Assembly (NCBI RefSeq): GCF_030704535.1
Contig: NC_081807.1
Location: 3,513,001-3,577,000, forward strand
Origin: Vitis vinifera
Lineage: Eukaryota > Streptophyta > Magnoliopsida > Vitales > Vitaceae
Length of the DNA: 64,000 nt
Direction of reading: 5' to 3'
Below, one piece after another: positions 11,406-22,501 of the stretch (position 1 is its first letter; every line of letters begins with the position of its first letter). The notes beneath the pieces were generated by a model. The model saw only the letters and a list, made by a program, of their open reading frames with translations, was not told where the DNA came from and made no database searches. Made by a program: the position numbers and the translations under genes.

Positions 11406-13343
11406 TTACAACTGCTTATCTGTTGTTAAAGAGGCTAGAATCTGCTTGAGGTGCGCGTTGTATACACAAGGCCTCTCTGATTGAGCTAGGTGGCCTGCCT
11501 TCTCTATGTATTGCAGTTTCGCTTTCTCTCCCAATTGTCTGCAACCCAAGGTTCAAATATTTCTCACTGGTGATTATCACTACAAATGGTTAAGTCATTG
11601 GATTTGGATCAACCCATTTAAAATGCGTTTGGAAGTTATTCTAAAAAATATTTCTAACATTTTTAACATTTAAAAAATAAAATTTTTCAAGTATTAATAA
11701 TATTAAAAGCGCTTTCTAAAATTATTATCAAATGAACTCTTAGTTTTTTATTCTTTTTATACTATATAATAAAAACCGGAATGCATTTTATTATGACACT
11801 ATATTTATTTACGATTATACCATCAACCAATTTTACGATCTAAAGCAAATCACATTTTCTTTCTCTATCATATAATGGCATAATGGTAAATAAAAATAAA
11901 TTTTTTAAGGTTAGAGTGATGATGTGAAGAGTGGCCAGACTGATTATTGGCATAACACCACATACATCAACCTTTATTTATCATTACAGCACCTTCCATC
12001 TTTCATTTAAGAAGATGGGAGGAAACCCACAAGATCGTTATCGAACAATAGAAAATTTTCAACCCATTAATAACATCAAACACATTCAGAACCCACCATT
12101 ACATAAGCTGATATTTATACGATACAAGCTTAAATCAATAATTCATATACTTAAAAATATATTTGACAATAATTTTAAAAAGTGTTTTTAATATTTTTAA
12201 TACTTAAAAGATAAAGATTAGAAACACTTTCTAAAATCATTATTAAACGTACTCTTAAAATGCGTTTGTGAGTAATTCTATAAAGCATTTATAGTATTTT
12301 TAACACTTAAATGATAAAAATTTTCAAGTATTAAAAATATTAATAGTGTGTTTGAGAATAATTTTAGAAAGCGTTTTTAATATTTTTAATACTTAAATAA
12401 TAGAAAATTTAAAATATTAGAAATATTAAAAGCACTTCCTAAAATTACTATCAAACAGATTCTAAGAGTGAATAGTAATTTTAGAAAGTATTTATAGCAT
12501 TTAAAAATTTGTATTATTTATATGTAAAAAATATTATAAATATTTTCTAAAATTACTATATTAATTACTATATATGATTTCTTCGTTAAACACTATAAAT
12601 CAAATTTAATTAGATAAAATTTCTTTATTTTTAAAAAATTAAAATTTTTTCTAAATTTTATATTGACACTTTTTAATCATTTTCAATTTACATAAATATT
12701 AACTGATCCATGTGGAACAAAACTTACTCATGAAGGAAAAAAAATTGGGTACTCACTCTGTTAACTTGTGGGCAAGTTCCAAGTGGAATATCTTGTCATC
12801 ATCGTCACCCCACGCAACAAATATCCTCTGCCAAAAAGAAAATAAAAATTTTAAAAATAGAAATGGTGAAAAGATAACGTATTTGTAAATCTAATCTTTC
12901 TTATTTTGTTCCTTGAAAATAATCCATTTTTACATAAATACCCCTCAATATATTTGATTATTTACATGTGTTTTAAAAAATATTATTTTTATATAAAAAT
13001 AATAATACAAGAGTATTTTTTAGAATTAAAAAAAGTGGAAGATAAGATTTTAAAAATGGCGGAGGTGGTGGAGCCGCCGAAGAAGAGCAGGTCCGGCACG
13101 TAGACTGAATAATGGCTTGTCAGATTGAACACTTGAAACATCCACGTTAGAATTCCATCTGCACCGAAGCCATGAACAAAAACCACACTGGGCTTCTGAA
13201 TAATCTCTTCAGTTTTGGGTTTGGTGGGGACCCAGAAGTTCATGACCGTTCCCTGGCTCGATCTCCACTTTTCTTGGCTCAACTCCGGCGAGTTTCATGA
13301 GGGTTTGGAGTAAGGCCTTGTAGAGTGTCACGGTGTTCACCAT
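11406..13343 (-). pseudogene. alpha/beta-hydrolase pseudogene (broken relative of 19309-21167)
   Basis: Unprocessed pseudogene retaining exon structure. The exon 1 remnant starts at 13343 with the same opening as the intact gene (MVN-VTL...). It carries one extra C near 13250-13253, which shifts the frame in the EPGTVMNFW motif, and then continues in the shifted frame through VHGFGADGILTWMFQVF to DLLFFGGSTTSAI. Homology stops near 13055. The rest of exon 1, including the GLSYGG nucleophile elbow, and all of exon 2 are missing, replaced by AT-rich transposon-like DNA. An exon 3 equivalent survives at 12757-12827, one codon longer, with RIFVAWGDDDDKIF and good AGG start and GA|GTGAGT donor. An exon 4 equivalent lies at 11406-11538 (motif CIEKAGHLSQ equivalent reads YIEKAGHLAQ). 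The intron between them is filled with a MITE cluster. Without the catalytic serine it cannot be a working hydrolase. Confidence 0.9.
11626..12570. mobile_element. cluster of about five ~110-bp MITE copies
   Basis: Successive units at about 11630-11745, 12150-12250, 12258-12345, 12350-12468 and 12472-12560 share an AATTTTAGAAAGCGTTTTTA-like left end, a TTAACACTTAAATGATAAAA-like middle and a CTAAAATTACTATCAAA-like right end. The ends are imperfect inverted repeats. All sit in the intron between exons 4 and 3 of the hydrolase pseudogene. More distant copies are at 5850-5955 and 6020-6230. Confidence 0.6.
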
Positions 13344-13658
13344 TTATGGTTTCTGTGTGTGATCTCTCTCCCTCTCTCTGATCAGGTCTCTATGTATAGC
13401 TAAAGATTGAAGACAGAAGTGGAGAAAGGATTAAATCCCAACCAACCATGGTCCATGGTCATCTGGTTGGAATTGAATTATGGTTTTAATTAACCGTACA
13501 CCAACTCCTGAGGTAGCCTGCAGGAAAGTGAACGATTTAAGTAAGTTGGCCGATTTTTTAAGACAGGCTAAATTTGGGGCCGTTGGTGGGTGTTTTTTAA
13601 AAATTGTTTTGGAAATAGAAAACAAAAAAAGGTTTTTGTTTTTTTAATTTTTAAAACA
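13344..13658. other. upstream remnant of the hydrolase pseudogene
   Basis: Pyrimidine-rich on the minus strand just upstream of the dead start codon, similar to the leader of the intact gene at 21168-21250 (the TGTGTGTGATCTCT-like stretch). No gene seen. Confidence 0.4.
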
Positions 13659-14755
13659 TTAGAGTGTTTGGCAAGATGTTTTAAAAAATAGTTTTTTTTT
13701 TTTTATAAAAAAAAAAAAAGCTTGTTTGGATAAAAGAATTTATATTATTTTTAAAAATAATGTATTACTTTTATTTTATAAAAATTTTATAAAATTAATT
13801 TATAATAATAATAGGAAATCAAATTCAAGTTAAGTCTTATTAAAAAATAAAAATTAAATCCTCAATTATATATGAGTTAAAGATAAATAATTTTTTTAAA
13901 TTATGAAACAATTTTTTTATTGTAGTGAAATAAAAATTTTATAAGATAAAAATAATTTTAATATTCATTTTTAATACAAGTCAATTAAGTACTTTAATTA
14001 ATTTTTTAAAATTTTTATTTGATCGTGATTTCTTATGATTTTTTAGAAACTTTTTTAAAGTTAAAAGAATAAAAAAAAAAGTTTTTTATTGTTTTATAAA
14101 ATTAAGGATATTTGGTAAGTTATTATTATAAAATGATTTTAAAAAAAAACAAAACAAAACAAAAAGGCTTGTTGGATAAATTGCTTTTTTTTTAAATATG
14201 TATATTTTGCTTTTGTAAAAATATTTTAAATTCAATTTATATAATATTAATTAATTGAAGTCTTATTGAAAATGAAAATAATTTTTTAATTATAAATAAA
14301 TTAAAAAATATATAAAACAATAATATTATAATAAAATCATAAATTATATTTTTGTAGAAAATTTACTATTTTATGATATGTTAGAAAAAAAATATTTTAT
14401 TATATTAATAATTTTTTTGTATTAATTAGTTTATTATTTAAGTTTTAAATTATTTTGAAAAGTTTTATAGACTTATTAACAAATCCAATGTATTAAATAT
14501 TGCTTAATTTGGAGTTAATTTTTCTAACAAAATAATAATAATAATAATTCTATGTAAAAAAAAAATAATAGAGTGTATATGTTTTTTTTATTATTTTTAA
14601 AGACTAATGAAAACAATTTTTATTTGTTCTCTAAAAACTGTTATTTATTTGACTTTGTTTTAAAAACTTGGAAACATAAAATAATAACTAAATAGTGTTT
14701 TGAATTTTTAAAAATATAAAATTATTTTTAAAAACTCTGCCAAACAAACTCTTAT
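13659..14755. mobile_element. non-autonomous TIR element, very AT-rich
   Basis: The left end (TTAGAGTGTTTGGCAAGATG) and the reverse complement of the right end (AAGAGTTTGTTTGGCAGAGT) form imperfect terminal inverted repeats of about 35 bp or more, continuing into AAAAATAGTTTT-like tracts. It has no coding capacity. An internal end-like sequence near 14105 suggests a nested or duplicated structure. Superfamily and target duplication are not resolved. Confidence 0.45.
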
Positions 14756-14888
14756 ATTATTGTATGAGAGTTTTACTTTTGATATGAAGTTTCTATGACT
14801 TTTTATTTTTAGGAAAAAAAAAACCACCTTAAGTGTATTCAAACCAACACTTAGACCATTGATTTTGAACATTTTTTTTTTATTAAAG

Positions 14889-14893
14889 GTATG
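14889..14893. repeat. 5-bp target site duplication, left (GTATG)
   Basis: GTATG precedes the TGTAGACCCCC end of the LTR and is repeated exactly at 18537-18541. Confidence 0.85.
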
Positions 14894-15720
14894 TGTAGAC
14901 CCCCATTTTGGGGAGACATCTCTACAGCCCGATTATGACAAGTGTCATCGTCTGGGATGACCACGTGTCACTCCAAGACTGGTTGATAAGGTATCAAGTT
15001 AGTGGTTTTGATGGCCAATGGAAGCTTGACACGTGGAGATTTCTTTCAGCAGAAAAAGCTGAAAACCGTTGAGGTTGGCAGCTGCAGGGTAGTGGAAAAA
15101 AAAAGAGGCTCGGCCGTTAGAGATATTTTAGAGAGAGACAGCTGAGAGAGAAAAGGGGGGCAGGCTGGATATTCAGGGTTGCTAGAGAGATTGTGAAAGG
15201 AGCGGAAGAGCTTTTGGACAAGAAGGGGATAGCAGGAGAGAAGTGGCAGGGCATTCCTTTAGGCTGCTACGGAGGAGAAAGAAGCTGAGAAAGGGAGGAT
15301 ACAAGTTGAGAGTAAGAAAGAGAGAGTGGTGTATTTTGGAGAGTATAGGTAGCTCGGCTGTTTCATTAATTTGGTTGATTTCGGAGGAGGATTTAGGGCG
15401 TTTGGAACAGAGCAACCCAAAGCCAAGCTGGTCTTGCTAGTATGGAGGCAACCTACAGAAAAAAAAAATGTATGAAGCTATGCTTGTGGTAATTGCTGCT
15501 GCTGTGGAGAAATCAAGCAGATGGGCCGAGGAAATGAAAATCACTACACTGAAATCACGTTTCGAAGTCATTAGTATTTCTTTAAGGGGTTGCAGTCAGC
15601 TTCAAGGTACTCTGTTTAAGGAAGTCTGATTATCGAATCTGGATGGATTAGAGAGAGGTCTGAGTGTACACTAGATGAAACAGAGCTAAATCAGAGCATG
15701 AGAAGATGAATCTCAGGCAT

Positions 15721-16033
15721 TGGGGGGTCTCCCTTTGGTTGGTTCATCCTTACATAATAGCACTGAAATCTAGAGGTTCTCTGCTGGAAGTGGCTACGTA
15801 TTGAATGAGCAGTCTCAGGCTGTGGTTAACTCTCACATGAGTTCATCATTTGGGAACTCATTCAATTCTATTCCTGGAATGGGACGTTCTAATCTTGGTC
15901 CGATTTTTTGAGGACGTGAATAACACAGTTTTGAACAGTGCAGCAAATTCTGGGTCGAGTGTTGGGGCGAGTTCGTTGGCTACAGATGCCAACTCGGCAC
16001 TTTCAAGAGGTCCTCACTTGCAGAGAATTGGAT
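15721..16033 (+). pseudogene. SLK (fragment): captured fragment of a SEUSS-LIKE (SLK) transcriptional adaptor gene
   Basis: Reading across frames gives NEQSQAVVNSHMSSSFGNSF, NSIPGMGRSNLGP, DVNNTVLNSAANSGSSVGAS and SLATDANSALSRGPHLQR. I recognise these as the N-terminal region of plant SEUSS-LIKE corepressor/adaptor proteins, which act with LEUNIG-type corepressors. Upstream, 15600-15720 may be the matching leader. The copy is broken by a stop and a frame change after GPIF near 15910 and ends at HLQRIG. It lies wholly inside the LTR-bounded element 14894-18536, so it is a transduced gene piece and not a local gene. Confidence 0.8.
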
Positions 16034-17096
16034 AAAACACCTTCAGACCATGCAAGCCAGATCACCTTTTCCTATACCCATTTTCTCATTAAACCTCTCT
16101 ACTCATTCCACCAATCCATTACCTGTTTCCGCCCATGCATGGCTGTTCAAAACTCCTCAGATTCATCCACCCACGCTCATGAGAACATGCAAATCTGGTC
16201 ATCTCTCTCATACCCATATCCCTGCACCTTCATATTTTTCCCACCACTAAAACACCTTCTCTCCATTATCTGCCATACCCACGTCACATATCTCCCCTGC
16301 ATATACTCATTGGACTACAGCTTCAAAACCTATTTCTCTCTCTAGATTTCCACATTGTTCTCACCACCATCACTCAAGGGATTATTCTTTCAATACTCGA
16401 AAATCACAGAAACCGGTTCATGGAAAGAGCAAGCAAAGCTGTCCTTGAATGACGCCGGCGGCGAAGCGCCTCCGCCATCACCGGAACGCCAAGCAACCAT
16501 TGAAGCCCCATACCCATCACCCCATATAACTCATCTTCGGTTCATTTCATCCTTTTCCTAAGTATAAGGGACCCCACATATAGCCACTGTTATCTCATTA
16601 TCCTTCATCACCACCTTCACATATCCGTCTCTCTCATTACATTCTCATACCCATTTTCTCTCTCTAAACCTTCCCATACCCATTAAACTCATTTCTTCCA
16701 ATATCCCTCTCGCTTATTTTCTCATATCTTTCTTCACTCATTCCCCCTTCCCATTTCCTTATCGTATGCATGTATGGCCATGCATGGTTCCAAATAGCTG
16801 AGCTGCTACGAAGTTCAGGAATCCGATGGGTTGGTCAGAATTGGTCTGAAGAAGAAGCCATTGGACCTTGCCAGGCTTCCTGCTGCATGAATCCCGAGGG
16901 AGGAATGGTATCTTACCAACTGCAAAGGATAGCTTGAGCCTTACAACGGGCAGCAGGGTAGCAAATAGCCTCATTTACTGTCACTCCATCAGCTGCTGAT
17001 TTCTGTTTCTTTGAGGAGTCCAATGAACCAAAAGCTGCTGCCCCAAAACCTCCATTTCTGGAAATGCATCTGATGATTGCTGCCATAACCGCTTAA

Positions 17097-17489
17097 AACC
17101 TAGAGCCAGCACTGAATTGGGCTCCCACTAATGGCGACAAACTCGAACAAAATGGATCAGACCTTGAGCTGAAGTTTCACCACTTGCAAGTTCTTGGAGA
17201 TACCGCAAAAGGTCCGCCATGGGATAGGTGCTCGGGTGCTATTCTTGGAGGTTTCTTTGATAACAAAGATGATGAACCGTGTGCGAAGACTGTGGAGTAT
17301 CTTGCAGAATACCCTAAGGCATATACGGGTTGTGCATTAAACATGGGGATAATTGAAAAATCTGAATATGACCGAATCTGCATGGTGTTTCCGGTGTGTG
17401 AAGTAGCAATGAGGCTTTGTGGCATCTTTGGGACCCGTTTCCTCTCTCTAGTTTGGCATGCATGGCCACCTTTGGTGGGCCACCCCTGA
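17097..17489 (+). pseudogene. second coding-like fragment inside the solo LTR
   Basis: Open frame from 17097 to 17489 with coding-like composition: NWAPTNGDKLEQNGSDLELK, FHHLQVLGDTAKGPPWDR and YLAEYPKAYTGCALNMG can be read. There is no ATG at the front and no domain I recognise. It may be part of the LTR's own sequence or another captured gene piece. Confidence 0.35.
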
Positions 17490-18536
17490 AACCCACGTGT
17501 CATACCCCTACATTCCCGTGCATGGTTTTCAAAAATTGATTTTCAAATAAAATCCTTTTCAAAGGTTTAAATCCTTCAAGTTTTCTTTCTTTATCTTAAA
17601 TAAATCCTTTTTTTAATAAATCAATTTTTACCCTTATCCATTCGTCAAACATTTTTTACTTTTTTATTTTTATTTATTATTGTTATTATTAGTATTATTA
17701 TCATTAATATCAATTTCTCTTTCTTTCATCTTTTCTTGATTTTAAACATTTTCCTTTTCTTAAAAAAATATATAAAAATTGGTTGTCATAATTATTTTCG
17801 GCAAATATTTTTCTATAAATCCTCATTGTTTTTAATAATTTCATAATTTTCACATTTTTAATAAGCATCTATTAAATTCTGTAACTCCGAATAATGGAAA
17901 TTATGGAATTAATTCATGCAAAAATAAACGGGCTTTGGTGGGGGCCCCACATATGTGAATTGACGATTGATTGATTGTTTGATTGATTTACTGATTAGTT
18001 GATTGGTTTTCCCGGCATGATTGATTTGCTCTGCTCTTGATATGCGCTTAATTATATCTGTTCATAATTCACTAACCCTGTTCCATGATAGCGCGTTGCT
18101 GTTTGCCGCCCAGGTGCGCATCTATTCATATTTCGCCTATTCTTTATACATGCTTTACTTCTCATATTGTGCATGATCGATTTGAGTATTCATCGTCTTC
18201 CTCATTGATTGCCACGTCAGCTTCATTCCATTAGTAGAGACCCGACTTTAGGGACTTAGAGGGGTGCTACGGTCTTTACCGTACCTTCCCGATAAGTAAC
18301 CTGACCCCCGAACCCAATCCGGTTTTTCACAGACCGCCTTTTCCAAAATAAGGAGTCACACTTAGGGTTTTTCTTTCTTATTTTGTTTACCCTTTAAAAA
18401 TAAAACAAAAATAAGTGGCGACTCCAAGTCAAACTTTTTTTCTAAACAATAAATAAAAACCAATTTTTGAAATAAAAATCGAGCTCGCCATCGAGTGGGA
18501 AACGCATTGAGATTGAGCCGAAATGTGGGGTCCACA

Positions 18537-18541
18537 GTATG
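18537..18541. repeat. 5-bp target site duplication, right (GTATG)
   Basis: Exact repeat of 14889-14893, directly after the CA end of the LTR. Confidence 0.85.
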
Positions 18542-19308
18542 TAAGTTTTATGATATCTCATGTTGGGTAAAGAAGAAAATTTGTAACAGGATATAATTAT
18601 GGACTCCTCTTAATCATGTGAACTTGTTTTAAAGTCTTGAAAGTCCATTTGGAATCGAAGTAGATAATATCTACACATTAGGAGCGGGTCGTTATAAATT
18701 GTATTAGAATTGATCCTAACTTTAGTGTAAGAGTTTGTTTAGCCCAACCCCATAATCTTGTGAGACACAATGTCCTCATTATATTATATGGGGGGTCATT
18801 GTCATGTTCCATATCAATTAAGAGATAAAGTCTTTTAAAGTCGTAAGACATTAAAACTTTTAATTTTGAATTGAACGTTATATCAATATAAAAAATAAAT
18901 AATTAAAATAATATATTTATAATTCCAATTTTTTTTTAACAAAAATAGACCAAAATATTTTTTTATAAATAAAAAACAAATTGAGGTAGATATACCGTAA
19001 ATAACTGTGATCTTTTTTTTTATAATTTCATCGAACAAGCTTAATATAGACTTGGCCCACCTTCTGTTTCCAGATTTATCATAAAGCAAGCCATAACTAT
19101 GCTTGCTGGACAGTTCAGTTGGTGGGCAGTTTTGTGACACCCGCCACGTGGCTATAAATTTTTCTGTCGACATGGCTTACATCGTTGAATTATCAGCTGG
19201 AATTAACTTTCACGTGTCTACTAGGGTCATTATTTATTACAAAGGGAATAACTACAAACACACAGGTAGTGAATAGTGATGATACAAAATCCCAGTGAGC
19301 TGAGATTG
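18542..19308. other. intergenic, 3' side of the alpha/beta-hydrolase gene
   Basis: AT-rich sequence without a gene. The block just downstream of the stop (19261-19300, GTGAATAGTGATGATACAAA and following bases) is almost identical to the sequence after the pseudogene stop (11365-11400), so the duplicated unit included the 3' UTR. Confidence 0.6.
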
Positions 19309-21167
19309 TTATTGCAGCTGCTCATATGCTGTCAAAGAGGCCAGAATCCGCTTGAGGTGGGCGTTGTAGGCACAAGGCCTCTCGAATTGAGATAGATGGC
19401 CTGCCTTCTCTATGCATTGCAGCTTCGCTTTGTCTCCCAATTGTCTGCAACCCAGTCATCAGTTATCACTACTACTGCTTCTAAGTCATTGGATCAACCC
19501 ATTAGGGCTTTGGTTATTTGATGAAACAAAATGGACTTACTCTTTCAAGTTGTGTGCCACTTCCAAGTCAAAAAGCTTGTCACCATCGCCCCATAGCAGA
19601 TATATCCTCTACCACAACAAGGAAAAAGAGAAAGGTTAGGTGAAGACAACGGGCATCTTAATATCTCTTAAGTTGTATCGATCGGTTCCCTCCTTGCTAA
19701 CCTGGTGGTAGTGGTACGGTGTGAAGTCCTCGTCCCTGATGACCAAAGCTTCCAGAAGTTCTTCTCTCTCCTTTCTGTGGCTGAACATCACCTGCCATCC
19801 ATTGCCCAAAACTCACAAACAATCTTCCAAAACTTGTAATGTATGACCTCTCTTTAAATATGTTCTAAGAATATATTTTTATAATAAATATTTTTTAAAA
19901 ACAGACTTTTTACTGTAATCAACAATAAAAACAGATTTTTGAAAATGATTTCTAAATCTCAATTTGATATCTAATTTTTTAAAAAAATAAATAAAATGAA
20001 TGGAGTCTAAATAGAACCTTCCCTTTTAGTATATTAATTCTGGCTCTATAAAAAAATAAAGAAAATTAGCAGGTTTTTTTTTTTTTTTTTTAGCTTTTAA
20101 TCTTTTAGTGATTTAGTTTTTAAAATATTTTTTTTTAAAAATGATGAAAATAAATAAATTAAACCCATGTAAATTAAAATTTTGATTTGAAAAGTTTATT
20201 TCATTATATAATTTTAAATTAATTTTTAAAAAACAATTTGAAATGAAAATATTAAAATTATTTTTCAAATAATTTCAAAATAATTTTTTATTTCATATAA
20301 TAACAATATATATCATATTAAAATTCTAAAGTATATGCAAAAAATCTATAATAGTAAAAAAAAAAAGTTATTGCTTTCTTTTAAATATATGAAAATTAAA
20401 TTTTGAAAATGCTATTTATTAATATTAAATTTTAATGAAATTTATTAATTACTAAAATGTTATATTTGGATGGGACTTGTCTAAGACGAAACTCACGCGC
20501 CAGAAAGGTTAAATGCATGGTAGCAAAACCGAGAAGCGAAGCCTACCTCAAGATAGTCCTTGAAAATCCAATTGGGAATCCATGGCGGTAACCAGTGAGT
20601 ACCGACTCTGAACATCTCCTTCACGCCTTCCACAGTGGTCGGCATCAAACACTCCGACCACCGCCGGAACCCTAGCCTCTTCAGCCTCCGATTGCTGAGC
20701 GACTCCGTCAAGGCCTCCACCGACCCGCTCACCACCATTGACTCCACCAAATCTGGGTACAGTTCAGCCATCTTGAACCCAATCATGCCTCCGTAGCTCA
20801 ACCCCACCACCACACACCTCTCCACCCCAAGCTTCCTCAACCCAGTTGCCAGACACTCCGCCTGGAACCTCGGCGACCTGTTCCCGGCGGCGGTGGCGGA
20901 GTCCCCGAAGAAGAGGAGGTCCGGCACGTAGACTGAATAATGGCTTTTGAGAGCAAGAACTTGGAACATCCACGTTAGTATCCCATCCACACCGAAGCCA
21001 TGAACAAGAACCACATTCGGCTTCTGGGTTTCTTCATTTTTTTGTTTGGCGGGGGCCCAGAAGTTCATGACGGTTCCTGGCTCGATCTCCACCTTTTTGG
21101 GTTCAACTCCGTTGAACTTCATGAGGATTTGGACAAGGGACTTCTGCAGTGTAACGATGTTCACCAT
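19309..21167 (-). CDS. alpha/beta-hydrolase fold protein (intact copy)
   Basis: Four exons on the minus strand: 20547-21167, 19702-19791, 19541-19608 and 19309-19444. They total 915 nt and encode 304 residues. All junctions are GT-AG and keep the frame (E|V, Q|R, GA|A). The protein has the HGFG oxyanion motif (56-59), the nucleophile elbow GLSYGG with S124, the acid loop WGDGDKLF with D247 the likely acid, and the catalytic histidine H276 in KAGHLSQFERP. This is the complete triad of a serine hydrolase. Its length matches the plant family of cytosolic alpha/beta-hydrolases of about 300 residues. The substrate is unknown; esterase or lipase activity would be a family-level guess. The start at 21167 is the only ATG before the conserved MVNIVTL opening. 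A TA run and a GA/CT run lie just upstream and probably belong to the promoter/leader. A disrupted relative lies about 6 kb downstream at 11406-13343, with a solo LTR between them. Confidence 0.93.
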
Positions 21168-21200
21168 TTTTAGGGTTTCTGTGTGTGGTCTCTGTCATTG

Positions 21201-21249
21201 ATATATATATATATATATACACAGTGAGAGAAAGAGAGAGAGAGAGAGG
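21201..21249. repeat. (AT)n plus (GA)n dinucleotide repeats in the hydrolase leader
   Basis: AT repeats at 21201-21219 and GA repeats at about 21225-21248, which read as a CT tract on the transcribed strand. They lie 30-80 bp upstream of the hydrolase ATG, where TATA-like and pyrimidine-patch core promoter elements are usual. The role is inferred. Confidence 0.6.
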
Positions 21250-21761
21250 ATAAGAACAAAGTTGACAAATTAAACAATGAAATCCCAAGCAATTTGGCTT
21301 GCGGTTGTGGGTCAAGGGTGAGCTGGTTAGAATTGAATTGTGGGTTACTTTGAGGAGGGACAACAATGAACATGAAAGAAGCTACAGAAATCTGACTGTT
21401 GAAAAGACCTTTCTTTTTTCAAAAAGAGCATGCAGCAAAAGCGGCTTCACTTTTCTGACCATGTGATACTGAATTCAATTATTTGACACTTTTCAAGATA
21501 ATAAGAAACGCGTGTTGTTTTAATTCAATTCGGATTATGTAATAGAAGTGTCTTATACATTTAAAAAAAATTATTTTTAAAATTTTTATAATTTTGAGAT
21601 AGTAATTTTTTAAAAATATTTTAATATTTTAACTCATTTTTCAAAATAATTATATTTTAAAAGATTAGTCAAAATTGGTGGGAGAAAAATATTTTGAGTG
21701 GAAGATTTGTTACGTGATTTCAGTCCGTGGTGCTTTAGATTTGCTCCTCCCAAAATAGAAC
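21250..21761. other. upstream region of the hydrolase gene
   Basis: No gene seen. AT-rich from about 21540. Confidence 0.5.
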
Positions 21762-22501
21762 CCTTAGAGTTGGGTCAATGGAAGATTAGGTATTTGTCCC
21801 CCCAACCCCTCCCTAAACACATTTTGGCATTATCTGATTTTGAAATTAAAAGCATTTCTCTCCTTTTGGTTAGTGTTTTTTTAAAATAAATCTTATTTGA
21901 TATTACCTTTTATAAATAGAAAATAAGAATAATGGGGGTAAATGTAGATTATAATAGTATGAAAAGAGTTGAATCAAATTCAAAGAGTGAATTTTGATTT
22001 TTATAAAAATGATTTTTTTTAATAAATAAAAATAAATTTCATATTATTAACCCAATTGTTTTCCTAATAATGTTTTGATGATAACAAATAATGGTTAAGT
22101 TACTAATTGGTTTGAATTATAAAGAATTTCGAACCTTAGAGTTGGGTCAATGGAAGATTAGGTATTTGTCCCCCCAACCCCTCCCTAAACACATTTTGGC
22201 ATCATCTGATTTTGAAATTAAAAGCATTTCTCTCCTTTTGGTTAGTGTTTTTTTAAAATAGATCTTATTTGATATTACCTTTTATAAATAGAAAATAAGA
22301 ATAATGGGGGCAAATGTAGATTATAATAGTATGAAAAGAGTTGAATCAAATTCAAAGAGTGAATTTTGATTTTTATAAAAATGATTTTTTTAATAAATAA
22401 AAATAAATTTCATATTATTAACCCAATTGTTTTCCTAATAATGTTTTGATGATAACAAATAATGGTTAAATTACTAATTGGTTTGAATTATAAAGAATTT
22501 C
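21762..22501. repeat. tandem duplication, two ~371-bp units
   Basis: Unit 1 (about 21762-22130) and unit 2 (about 22134-22501) are nearly identical. I see only a handful of differences, for example ATTATCTG against ATCATCTG and GGGGGTAAAT against GGGGGCAAAT. Each unit ends with the TGTTTTGATGATAACAAATA block that starts the LTR-like sequence at 22441. Unit 2 therefore continues into the LTR and unit 1 stops after about 60 bp of it. Confidence 0.9.

Larger units (their letters stand above)
14894..18536 (+). mobile_element. solo LTR (Ty3/Gypsy-like), 3643 bp
   Basis: Begins TGTAGACCCCCATTTTGG and ends GGGTCCACA, so it has the TG...CA termini of an LTR, and it is flanked by a perfect 5-bp duplication GTATG. 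The last ~100 bp (ATAAGTGGCGACTCC, ATCGAGCTCGCCATCGAGTG) recur at 44950-45063 and, more diverged, at 53385-53490, which marks this as a repeated LTR 3' end. No gag, protease, reverse transcriptase or integrase, primer binding site or second LTR is present between the ends. The simplest reading is a solo LTR left by LTR-LTR recombination. It is very long, as in some Gypsy lineages with kilobase LTRs. The interior is unusual: it carries a SEUSS-LIKE gene fragment (15721-16033), a second coding-like fragment (17097-17489) and a CTCAT/CCCAT-rich low-complexity tract (16050-16750). An alternative is a short non-autonomous element bounded by LTR-like ends. Confidence 0.8.

Noticed and set aside
12906-13103. 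Plus-strand frame with a basic, plausible-looking end
   Set aside because: It is antisense to the hydrolase pseudogene exon and AT-rich insert DNA.
16050-16750. Pyrimidine-rich frames between the captured gene pieces
   Set aside because: Low-complexity CTCAT/CCCAT repeats produce open frames by chance.
14894-18536. Complete LTR retrotransposon
   Set aside because: No gag or pol and no second LTR between the ends; solo LTR is the simpler reading.
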